Shown here in pieces: positions 47,204 to 54,122 of a stretch of DNA of 56,982 nucleotides. The stretch spans positions 1 to 56,982 of the forward strand of contig NZ_QUNO01000036.1 in assembly GCF_003387475.1 (NCBI RefSeq), read 5' to 3'. This stretch comes from Kutzneria buriramensis (lineage in GTDB: Bacteria; Actinomycetota; Actinomycetes; Mycobacteriales; Pseudonocardiaceae). A program made the translations under genes and the position numbers. Position 1 is the stretch's first letter; each line of letters begins with the position of its first letter. The notes beneath the pieces are model-generated. The model was not told the origin of the DNA and made no database searches. It saw only the letters and a program-made list of their open reading frames with translations.

Positions 47204-47259
47204 GGGGGTGTCGCCGGCGGGGGACCCCGGGGGAGGACCAGCGGGGGATCCCGTGGGGG
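47204..47259 (+). other. Potential G-quadruplex, five GGGGG runs
   Basis: Runs of exactly five G at 47204, 47219, 47229, 47243 and 47255, with loops of 10, 5, 9 and 7 bases. Four are GGGGGA. About 150 bases before the gene at 47408. Confidence 0.5.
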
Positions 47260-47407
47260 AGCCTTCTAGGGCGGAAGTACTTGGATTGGTGACGTTGCAG
47301 GTCAGCGACCGCGTGAGGGGTCCGCTGGATACCCAGACTCACCAGCCGAATCGGTAGATGACGGCCACATCGGCTGCCCGGCGGCGGCCGACGCGGCACG
47401 CTGAGGC

Positions 47408-48145
47408 GTGACCTTGACCCTGACGCCGGAGCTGCTGCGTGCCGTCCGTGCCGACCAGGCGGTGGTGTTGGTCGTCGCCGAGTTCGGCTTCACCGTGCTG
47501 CCGAAGACGGCCGTCGACGAGCACCTGGTGGTGCCGCTCGCGGAGCTGGCCGTCGACGAGGTGGCGATCGGCGACGAACAGCGTCGGCATCGGCTTCCGG
47601 CCCCGGGCGTCGAGACGGTGGTCGTCGACGGGCCGAGTTGGGCGCAGGCGTGGTGGATCCCCCGGGCCGAACTGCGGCAGCTGACCGTCGCGGAGGCGCC
47701 GGTGAGTGTGTGGGCCACCAGCTCGGGTCGCTACCTGCGCCGCCATCCCAGCCGCGTCGACGCGGTCGGGCACGGGCGGTGGAGCGTGCTGGAGCAGCGC
47801 GCCGCGGCCGAGCTGCTCTACGCCGCCGAGTCGGCGCACGTGGTCGACGACGGGTCCCGGCTGGTCGCTGCGGTGCACGCCGCCCGTGCGGTGGCCACCA
47901 CGGTGACCGCGCCCGTCGACGGCGACGCGGCTGGGGAGGAGGAGGCGTTCGCGGCGTTGGCCACGCTGACCGAGTTGCTCAACCAGACGGTGACGGCGGA
48001 CTTGCGGCGGCAGCGCGCCGGGATCGCGGCCCGCGTTGCCGACCGGCACGACGGCGACCTGGCGGTGGTGACGCAGGCCTTGGGTGTGCGTCGGCCGCTG
48101 TCGCAGTGGACGTTGAAAGACCTGCTCAAGGGCCGGAGCCGCTGA
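47408..48145 (+). CDS. Hypothetical protein, 245 aa
   Basis: GTG at 47408. Residues 1-100 are beta-rich (TLTPELLRAVRADQAVVLVV, AEFGFTVLPKTAVDEHLVVP), and the rest helical (EEAFAALATLTELLNQTVTA) with a short C-terminal motif (QALGVRRPLSQWTLKDLLKG). No membrane segment or known catalytic motif. Its stop is immediately followed by the first 12-bp boundary repeat of the mobilization cassette. Confidence 0.6.
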   Translation: MTLTLTPELLRAVRADQAVVLVVAEFGFTVLPKTAVDEHLVVPLAELAVDEVAIGDEQRRHRLPAPGVETVVVDGPSWAQAWWIPRAELRQLTVAEAPVSVWATSSGRYLRRHPSRVDAVGHGRWSVLEQRAAAELLYAAESAHVVDDGSRLVAAVHAARAVATTVTAPVDGDAAGEEEAFAALATLTELLNQTVTADLRRQRAGIAARVADRHDGDLAVVTQALGVRRPLSQWTLKDLLKGRSR

Positions 48146-48155
48146 GCAAGATAGT
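48144..48155. repeat. 12-bp direct repeat GAGCAAGATAGT, left boundary of mob cassette
   Basis: Exact match to 52581-52592. It begins within the stop codon of the preceding gene; the mate lies just after the relaxase stop. The pair encloses the whole mobilization cluster. Confidence 0.6.
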
Positions 48156-48230
48156 GGGCTGGGGCGCCTTATGCGGACGCGTCGCGCGTCCCCGCGCAGT
48201 GTGCTGGAGTCGATGGCCAGCGGCGGTGGA

Positions 48231-48908
48231 CTACTTCCTGCCGTGCTTCCCGCGCCGTCGAGCGCGCCGGCTCACGCCGCCCAGCGGATGCTGCGCCGCC
48301 GGCTCCGGCGCGGCCGCCGGCGACGCGGGTGTCGACGTCGGCCAGGCGCTCGCGGTGGGCGTGTCCTCGAGGAGCGTCGGCGACGCCGGCGGCCCGTCGA
48401 CGGGCTTCGGCCGGCGCGGCGGCCGGTGCTGGGCGGCGCGCCGCTCCTGGATGTCGCGCTGCATCAGCGCCCAGTCGTGCGGGTTGATCCACGGCCGGGA
48501 GTAGGTCGGCCGCGGCGGCACGGTGCGCTCGGTGTCCTGCCGCTCGCGCAGCCGCTGCCCACACCACTGCCCGGTCCGGTCCAACTGCGCACCGAGCTGC
48601 GCCCAGGTCGCCCCGCGCGGAGCGACGTGGCGGGCCGCCACCATCGCCTCGTCCAACGCCGCCCCGGTGACCTCCTCGGCGAGCTCGGCCGTCATCTGCG
48701 CGAGCAGGTCGCGGATCTGGCCGGCGCGGCGCACCCGCGCCAGCGCGGCGGCCAACTCGTCGCCGACGCGGGGATCGGGCTCGCTCAGCGGGGCCGGTTC
48801 CGCCGCCAGGGCGTCCACCACGTGCTGGATGGCCGCGCGGAGCACGGCCCGGTGCTGATCGTGCGGCTCCGCCACGAGCGCCTCCCGGTCGCGTTGTGAA
48901 AGTGCCAT
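48231..48908 (-). CDS. HTH-like mobilization accessory protein, 225 aa
   Basis: ATG at 48908. A central block (ELAAALARVRRAGQIRDLLA, then RHVAPRGATWAQLGAQLDRT) is shared with the protein at 50435-51010 (ALARVRAAGRAR, RRVQPRGASWRELAEVLEVS), indicating paralogues with a common helix-turn-helix. The C-terminal 80 residues are Pro/Arg-rich and disordered. Probably a DNA-binding accessory or regulator of mobilization. Confidence 0.6.
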   Translation of the reverse strand: MALSQRDREALVAEPHDQHRAVLRAAIQHVVDALAAEPAPLSEPDPRVGDELAAALARVRRAGQIRDLLAQMTAELAEEVTGAALDEAMVAARHVAPRGATWAQLGAQLDRTGQWCGQRLRERQDTERTVPPRPTYSRPWINPHDWALMQRDIQERRAAQHRPPRRPKPVDGPPASPTLLEDTPTASAWPTSTPASPAAAPEPAAQHPLGGVSRRARRRGKHGRK

Positions 48909-48926
48909 TTTCAGCAATGCACTCAG

Positions 48927-48943
48927 GTATCCCTGCGGGATAC
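48927..48943. promoter_or_regulatory. Operator-like palindrome GTATCCC-tgc-GGGATAC
   Basis: Perfect 7-bp arms, 19 bases upstream of the start at 48908. A related palindrome (GTATCGCC-gt-GGCGATAC) lies at 50352-50369; both may bind the paralogous HTH proteins. Confidence 0.5.
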
Positions 48944-48997
48944 AGGTCGCCGGCGGCGTGTCGAGGCGAGCCAGGGCCAGCGTCGCGGGCGGGACGG

Positions 48998-49540
48998 TCA
49001 GTGGCGGGAGAGCCGGTCCAGGCCGCCGGGATGGGCGTGTCCGAGGGCGGCGGAGGCGCGCACCACGGCGTCGAACAACCGGCGGTGGTTCCAGTGCGCG
49101 CTGGCGATCGGGGACTGCGGGTCGAGCAGTTGCTGTTCGAGCTCGGCGAGCAGCGCGATCCAGCCCCGCGCGTCGGTGGGCGCCGCCGGCGCGCTCGGGA
49201 CCGGCATCGCCGGCGTGGACGGCGACACGTAGCCGGCGATCGGCACCGGCTTGACCGTCACGCGTTCGATGACGCGCTCGGTGGTGCGCTCCACGACCTC
49301 GCGAACCACCGGCGGCCGCGGGTCCTCGCCGGCGGCAAGCTGCTCGCCGGCGGCGCGCAGCGCCCACGCCTTCTGCCGGCATCTCGCCGAGCAGAACTGG
49401 CCCCGCCGGCCCCGGCCCTTGTACGTGATGGGGCCGCCGCAGCCGGCGCAGTCGCGCGCCACGACGGTCTCCGTGACGCGCTCGGAGACGGTGTCCTCGG
49501 TCGTCGCGGGCTCGCTTTCCGGGGTCTGGTCGTGGGCCAT
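48998..49540 (-). CDS. FCS zinc-finger mobilization accessory protein, 180 aa
   Basis: ATG at 49540. Residues about 30-65 carry CAGCGGPITYKGRGRRGQFC, then SARCRQKAWALR, a Cys4 FCS-type finger like those at 1367 and 3419. The middle has a Glu/Arg/Val repeat (REVVERTTERVIERVTVKPV) and the C-terminus is helical. Located 90 bases from the other accessory gene and divergent from mobC. It probably binds DNA at or near oriT or regulates the cassette. Confidence 0.6.
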   Translation of the reverse strand: MAHDQTPESEPATTEDTVSERVTETVVARDCAGCGGPITYKGRGRRGQFCSARCRQKAWALRAAGEQLAAGEDPRPPVVREVVERTTERVIERVTVKPVPIAGYVSPSTPAMPVPSAPAAPTDARGWIALLAELEQQLLDPQSPIASAHWNHRRLFDAVVRASAALGHAHPGGLDRLSRH

Positions 49541-49899
49541 AACTCCAGGTTGCACCTGGTTTGAGATTCGTCAGAACGAAATACGACCGGGTCGCACGTC
49601 GAGTGCAAGAGCTGGTGCAGCGAATCGGACAGGCAGCGCGGGCGGGTGGTGGCAGGGCGGGCGTGCCCGCCGCGCGAGGGCGACAGGCGGCGCGGTGTGC
49701 CGGGGACGGCAGGGAGCCGGCGGCGGCCGGCGGAGCGGGAGGCGGGGGAGCGAGATAGCCGGTAACCCCTGGTTACGGCCGTGGGCCCGGCGGCCGTGGC
49801 AGCATGGCCGTATCGGTCGCTGGCCCACCCATCCGGCCGACACGGCAACGCCGACCGCATGGGGGCGCGGGCGGCCGGACACACGGGGGCCAGCGGGGG
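49541..49899. promoter_or_regulatory. 359-bp divergent intergenic region of the mob cassette
   Basis: Contains CCAGGT-tgc-ACCTGG (49545-49559), directly before the start at 49540, and the repeat TTCGTCAGAACGAAA (49567-49581), also found at 47141. The rest is G-rich without a clear promoter. Possible oriT region. Confidence 0.45.
49567..49581. repeat. Inverted repeat TTCGTCAGAACGAAA, copy 2
   Basis: Same 15 bases as at 47142-47156, in the divergent mob promoter region. Likely a protein-binding site shared by two regions. Confidence 0.5.
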
Positions 49900-50334
49900 A
49901 TGGGACGACACAGGGGGCGACGGCCGCGCGTGCCGGGCGGCCGGCCGTTCAAGCGGGAGTTCACGCTCAGCCTGGAAGACGGTGCCGCGCTGGTGGCCGC
50001 CGCGGCGGTGGCCGAGATGGCCGACGGCGCGTACGCGGCCGAGGTGCTGCACCGGCACCTGGCCCAGCGCGCCGGCCTGGTGCCGGCCGACTGGCAGCAG
50101 GTGCTCGGCGAGCTGATCCGGCACCGCGCCGAGTTGGCCGAGCTACGCGCCGACGTCCGCGCGGTCGGCCGGTTGGTCAACCAGATCGCGGCGCACACCA
50201 ACATGGCCCGGGCCACGCCGGCGGTGGTGGTGCTGCAGCGGATGGACGCCCGGATCGCCGCGGTGGTCGACCGGGTCGCGCAGCAGTTGGCGGAGCTGGA
50301 CGAGGTGGCCGCGAAGGCGCGGGAGCGACTGTGA
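49900..50334 (+). CDS. mobC: MobC-like relaxosome accessory protein, 144 aa
   Basis: ATG at 49900 chosen because the upstream frame is Arg/Gly-rich and non-protein-like. RPFKREFTLSLEDGAALVAA, then the helices of a ribbon-helix-helix fold, and the MobC signature region GRLVNQIAAHTNMARATP near residue 90-110, followed by a coiled C-terminus (VDRVAQQLAELDEVAAKARE). MobC proteins help the relaxase melt and nick oriT. It is followed by palindromic DNA and the relaxase. Confidence 0.75.
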   Translation: MGRHRGRRPRVPGGRPFKREFTLSLEDGAALVAAAAVAEMADGAYAAEVLHRHLAQRAGLVPADWQQVLGELIRHRAELAELRADVRAVGRLVNQIAAHTNMARATPAVVVLQRMDARIAAVVDRVAQQLAELDEVAAKARERL

Positions 50335-50351
50335 CAGCGCCCGAAATGTCT

Positions 50352-50402
50352 GTATCGCCGTGGCGATACCTTAGCTCAAATTCTCGCAACCGCCGGTTGC
50401 GA
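50352..50402. other. Paired inverted repeats, candidate oriT
   Basis: GTATCGCC-gt-GGCGATAC (50352-50369) and TCGCAACC-gcc-GGTTGCGA (50384-50402) lie in the 100-base gap after mobC. Inverted repeats beside mobC and the relaxase are typical of oriT, but no nic site can be assigned. The first is related to the palindrome at 48927, so it may be an operator instead. Confidence 0.4.
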
Positions 50403-50434
50403 ATTCTTCGGGTCGGGCTAGCAGTCGGCGCTGG

Positions 50435-51010
50435 TCAGCGCTGCCGCTGGGCCCGCCAGAACGCCGCTCCCGTGCCGGCGGCCGGCACCGGCGTGGACGT
50501 CGTCGTCTTCCTCGCGGCGGCGTCGGCGGCCAGGCGCTGCCGGTGCTCGGCCGCCGCGGAGCGCCACCGCAACGTCTCGGTGCTGGGCTGGGAGACGGCC
50601 CGCAACGACGTGCCGGGCCGGCCGTCCAACGTGGTGCGCCCCGGGTCCAGGCCGCGCCGGCGGGCCCGCTTGCTCAGCGCCTGGTGGCTGACCTCGAGCA
50701 CCTCCGCCAGCTCGCGCCAGGACGCGCCGCGCGGCTGCACCCGGCGGGCGGCCAGCAGCTCGCCGTCCAGCACGGTCTCGGCCGCCTCGGTCACCAACTC
50801 GGCCACCAACTCCCGCACCGTGACGCGGGCCCGACCGGCGGCGCGCACCCGCGCCAACGCGGCCGCGAGCTCGGCGCCGCCGCCGGTGCCCTGCTCCGGC
50901 GGCGGCGCGGCCGCCAACTCGGCGGCCGCCACGGCATCGGCCAGCGCCGTGATCGCGGCCTTCGCGGCGGCGGCGCGGGCCCGGATCTCGTCGGTCTGTC
51001 CCACCCTCAT
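50435..51010 (-). CDS. HTH-like protein divergent from the relaxase, 191 aa
   Basis: ATG at 51010, six bases from the relaxase ATG on the other strand. Shares the block ELAAALARVRAAG ... RRVQPRGASWRELAEVLEVS, then HQALSKRARRRG with the 48231 protein: a helix-turn-helix of the type read as PRGxxWxxLxxxLxxS. The N-terminus is Ala-rich and helical. Likely a repressor or relaxosome component; its promoter must lie within the relaxase gene. Confidence 0.6.
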   Translation of the reverse strand: MRVGQTDEIRARAAAAKAAITALADAVAAAELAAAPPPEQGTGGGAELAAALARVRAAGRARVTVRELVAELVTEAAETVLDGELLAARRVQPRGASWRELAEVLEVSHQALSKRARRRGLDPGRTTLDGRPGTSLRAVSQPSTETLRWRSAAAEHRQRLAADAAARKTTTSTPVPAAGTGAAFWRAQRQR

Positions 51011-51016
51011 CCCGTC

Positions 51017-52576
51017 ATGATCGGCCGGGTGGTGCGCGGTTGGCGCGCGCACGGGCTGATCAACTACCTGTTCGGCCCCGGCCGGCACCACGAGCACAGC
51101 GACCCGCACCTGATCGCGACCTGGGACGGCTGCCCCGAGCTGCACCAGCCCCTGCCGCTGCCGACGCCGGAGGGCGAGCCGGTCTGGTTCGACGTCGGCC
51201 GCCTGGCGGCCGCGCTGACCGACCCGGCGGTGGCCGCCGGCATCCCGCAGCGGGAGCCGACGCCCGTCGCCGGCGCCGAGCGGCAGCAAGGCCCGGTGTG
51301 GCACTGCTCCCTGCGCACCGCGCCCGGGGACCGGGTGCTGACCGACCAGGAGTGGGCGGGGATCGTCGCGGACGTGCTGGACCGGACCGGCATCGCCAAG
51401 CGCGGCGACCCGGGCGGGTGCCGGTGGGTCGCCGTCCGGCACGCCGTCGATCACGTGCACGTCGCCGCCGTGCTGGTCCGCCAGGACACGCTGCGCCGCG
51501 TCAGCCCCTACCGCGACTTCCTGCGGGTGCGGGAGGTGTGCCTGGACGCCGAGCGCGAGTTCGGCCTGCGGGCGACCACACCGGCCGACCGGACCGCGCC
51601 CCGCCGCGCCAGCCGAGCCGAGACCGAGAAGGCCGCCCGGCGCGGCTGGCCGGAAGCCGCTGCTCGGGACCGGCTGCGCCAGGTGGTGCGCGCCGCCGCG
51701 GCGGCCGCGGCGAACGAGCAGGCGTTCCTGCAGCTGCTGGCCGCCGACGACACGATCGTCGTGCGGACCCGCCGCGATGTCGACGGGCGGCTGGTCGGCT
51801 ACGCGGTCGCTGACCCGCGCGACACCGAGACCGCCGACGCCAGCCCGCGCGAGCGGGACCGGCTGGTGTGGTTCGGCGGCCGTGCCCTGGCCGCCGACCT
51901 GTCGGCCGTGCGGCTGGCCGAACGCTGGGCCGGCGCGCCCGACCCCGACCCGGCGCCGGTCGACCGCGTCCTGGAGCGGCGGGAGGCGTTGGACTCGGCG
52001 GCCGCGGCCGCCGAGGACGCCCGGCGGGAGCTGCCCGTCGGCGGGGCGGGTGCGGCGCACGCGGTCGGCGACGTGCTGCTGGTGTTGGCCACGGCCGTCG
52101 AAGACGCCGCCGGCGGGCCGCTGACAGTGGCGGCCGCCGAGTTCGAGCCGGCGGCCCGCCATCCAGGCCGGGGCCAGCCCTCGGCGTGGTCGCAGGCCTC
52201 GGCGGACCTGCGGCACGCGGCCTGGCGGGTGGCGCGGGCCGGCAGGTTCCGCCCGACCAACCCGTCGAGCGGGCCGGCCCTGCTGGCGCTGCTGCTCGCG
52301 CTCGCGTCGCTGGTCGCGGAGCTGGCGGCGTGGCGGGACCAGCGCGGACAACTCGTCGCGGCCGCGGCGGCCCGCCGGGCGCAGGAGAGCCTGCAGACGG
52401 CGGCCGCGCCGCTGCGGGCCCGCTGGCCGGCGACGACGGTCCCCAAGGTCGCGGCCGGGCCGGCGCGCACCGGGCCGTCGGCGACGACGTCGACGTCCCG
52501 GCTGGATCGAGTGCGCCGCGCGGGCAGCTCGGTCGGTGGCCAGCCAGCCCGGCCACACGGCCCCGTGCGTAGCTGA
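51017..52576 (+). CDS. Mobilization relaxase (actinobacterial MOB family)
   Basis: ATG at 51017. The N-terminus MIGRVVRGWRAHGLINYLFG, then GPGRHHEHSDPHLIATWDG matches the relaxases of actinomycete plasmids (NYL[FY]GPGR..EH.DPHL), with the likely nicking tyrosine at residue 17. The metal-binding His motif is AVRHAVDHVHVAAVLV near residue 140. The C-terminal 250 residues are Ala-rich and helical. It should nick oriT and lead single-stranded DNA into a recipient with help from MobC. Remarkably this sits on a replicon that also carries a TraB-type double-strand translocase. Confidence 0.85.
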   Translation: MIGRVVRGWRAHGLINYLFGPGRHHEHSDPHLIATWDGCPELHQPLPLPTPEGEPVWFDVGRLAAALTDPAVAAGIPQREPTPVAGAERQQGPVWHCSLRTAPGDRVLTDQEWAGIVADVLDRTGIAKRGDPGGCRWVAVRHAVDHVHVAAVLVRQDTLRRVSPYRDFLRVREVCLDAEREFGLRATTPADRTAPRRASRAETEKAARRGWPEAAARDRLRQVVRAAAAAAANEQAFLQLLAADDTIVVRTRRDVDGRLVGYAVADPRDTETADASPRERDRLVWFGGRALAADLSAVRLAERWAGAPDPDPAPVDRVLERREALDSAAAAAEDARRELPVGGAGAAHAVGDVLLVLATAVEDAAGGPLTVAAAEFEPAARHPGRGQPSAWSQASADLRHAAWRVARAGRFRPTNPSSGPALLALLLALASLVAELAAWRDQRGQLVAAAAARRAQESLQTAAAPLRARWPATTVPKVAAGPARTGPSATTSTSRLDRVRRAGSSVGGQPARPHGPVRS

Positions 52577-52580
52577 AGCG

Positions 52581-52592
52581 GAGCAAGATAGT
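52581..52592. repeat. 12-bp direct repeat GAGCAAGATAGT, right boundary of mob cassette
   Basis: Mate of 48144-48155; five bases after the relaxase stop. Confidence 0.6.
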
Positions 52593-52657
52593 CGATCAGC
52601 CGTGCCAACCGGCTCGATATGTCGCGTCGGCGCTGCTGGTCGGCGGTGTGGTAGAGC

Positions 52658-53272
52658 ATGCGCGTGATCCCGCCCGATCAGTTGCCGCCAGTCAGCTCCG
52701 AGACAGCCCATCGGTTCGACGAGTACCTGGCTGGCTTCGACGGCTGGCTGGGCGGGTTCCCCCCGGTGCAGACGGCGCTGGACGACACCGCCGTGCCGTG
52801 GTCACGGCTGGGCTGGACGCCCGCCGGCGAGCGCTCGGACTGGCGCGGGCTCACCGAGTGGCTGCAGTGGCGCGGCATCGCCGGCGTCGAGCAGGACCAG
52901 GGCTACGTGGTGCTGCCCAACACGTGCTGCCCGCAGCTGAAGGCGATGATCCGCACGGCGATCGACGGCGTCGTCACCCTGGTGCCGTGGGAGCGGCGAG
53001 TGGACAGCGGCGGCTCGCGCCGCCCGCCCGCCGCGATCCTCGAGCACTACCGCTGGTGGGTGACCGAAGGGCTCCACGTTGAGCGGCAGCTGGTGATCAA
53101 CAACCACGGCGTGGAGCGCGTCGTGTGCTGCCCGCGCTGCGGAACCGACAACGGCCTGCTGCTCACCGCGGCCACCTTCCTGGTATGCCCCGTCGATCAC
53201 CACCAGTGGGTCGAGAACCTCTCGGCGCACGACGTCCTGCCGCAGATCTCGCCGCCGCCGACTCGGCTGTGA
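52658..53272 (+). CDS. Hypothetical protein with zinc-ribbon-like Cys, 204 aa
   Basis: ATG at 52658. The first 130 residues are mixed alpha/beta with a Trp-rich block (DGWLGGFPPVQTALDDTAVP, later RGLTEWLQWRGIAGVEQDQG). The C-terminal part has CCPRCGTDNGLLLTAATFLV and CPVDHHQW, a CxxC...C..HH arrangement that could bind zinc. No known family. First gene after the mobilization cassette. Confidence 0.6.
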   Translation: MRVIPPDQLPPVSSETAHRFDEYLAGFDGWLGGFPPVQTALDDTAVPWSRLGWTPAGERSDWRGLTEWLQWRGIAGVEQDQGYVVLPNTCCPQLKAMIRTAIDGVVTLVPWERRVDSGGSRRPPAAILEHYRWWVTEGLHVERQLVINNHGVERVVCCPRCGTDNGLLLTAATFLVCPVDHHQWVENLSAHDVLPQISPPPTRL

Positions 53273-53275
53273 CCT

Positions 53276-53293
53276 CACCGGCACTACGGTGAT
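53276..53293. promoter_or_regulatory. Inverted repeat TCACCG-gcacta-CGGTGA
   Basis: Six-bp arms (53275-53280 and 53287-53292) between the stop at 53272 and the ATG at 53297. May be an operator or a small hairpin that affects translation of the next gene. Confidence 0.4.
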
Positions 53294-53296
53294 CAC

Positions 53297-54028
53297 ATGG
53301 CTCGAGCGCACACCGACGCCGGCGACTCCGGCCGGAACACGACGTTGTGGGACGACGCCGTGGCCTGGGCCCACGAGTTCGCAGCCGCCGCCGATCCGCT
53401 GCTCGCGAACGATCCACAGGACTGGGACACCCGCGCGGTGGAGGGCATCCTCGCCGTCACCGCGTACGTGCTGGCGGTGCGCCATGACATCGCGGTCCGC
53501 GACCTCGGCCCCGAGGCCGTGATCGTGCCGTTCTTCACCCCGGACACGTACGCCGAGACGATGGCCGCCGGCCTGGCCACGGCCGGGCACCAGCCCAACG
53601 ACTCGGACGATCCGGTGTCACGCCAGTGGGCCTGGCTGACCCGGGAGTGGCCGCGCGATGAGTTCGGTGAGCTGCTGGGCAGCGGCCCGGCCTGGCCGCC
53701 GCGCTGGTCGATGGGCGGACGCTGCGCGCCGCGACCTGCTGTTGTGGCCTACGAGGTCATGGTCGGCAGCGTCCTCATCGACGCGCTGGCCGCCGAACGT
53801 GGCGCCCTGCCGGCCCGCGCGGCGGTGCGGATCACCGGCGGCGAGCACGCCGGGCGGACCGGGCGCGTTGAGAGCTCGGCCTGGGTGGTCGACGGGTGGG
53901 TCGTTCGAGCCGGCCCGCCGCCGGGATACGCGATCAACTTCGGCGCGGTGCCGGACAGCTCGCCCGTCGAGGTCGAGGTGCACAACATCGCCGCCGAGCA
54001 CGTCGCGCCGGCCCCCACCGAACATTGA
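53297..54028 (+). CDS. Hypothetical protein, 243 aa
   Basis: ATG at 53297. Residues 1-140 are helical (LWDDAVAWAHEFAAAADPLL), and from about residue 165 a beta-rich domain follows (ARAAVRITGGEHAGRTGRVE, SSAWVVDGWVVRAGPPPG) that resembles a KOW/SH3-like fold (GxxAGRxGxV). That motif is found in nucleic-acid or protein-binding modules. No enzymatic motif recognised. Confidence 0.6.
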   Translation: MARAHTDAGDSGRNTTLWDDAVAWAHEFAAAADPLLANDPQDWDTRAVEGILAVTAYVLAVRHDIAVRDLGPEAVIVPFFTPDTYAETMAAGLATAGHQPNDSDDPVSRQWAWLTREWPRDEFGELLGSGPAWPPRWSMGGRCAPRPAVVAYEVMVGSVLIDALAAERGALPARAAVRITGGEHAGRTGRVESSAWVVDGWVVRAGPPPGYAINFGAVPDSSPVEVEVHNIAAEHVAPAPTEH

Positions 54029-54122
54029 TCAACCGCCGGCGCGCCTCCCGGTCGCCGGCGTCGCGCTGTGTGGGACCGTGTCGCTGCCGGTGACGGGACG
54101 GGAACACGATGGGGGCGACAGG

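Larger units (their letters stand above)
46905..47407. other. 503-bp non-coding region with tandem repeats and G-runs
   Basis: Holds seven 12-bp tandem units (46941-47024), an inverted repeat TTTCGT-caga-ACGAAA (47141-47156) found again at 49567, and five GGGGG runs (47204-47259). No credible independent gene. It could contain the clt locus for the TraB-like protein; this is inference. Confidence 0.45.
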
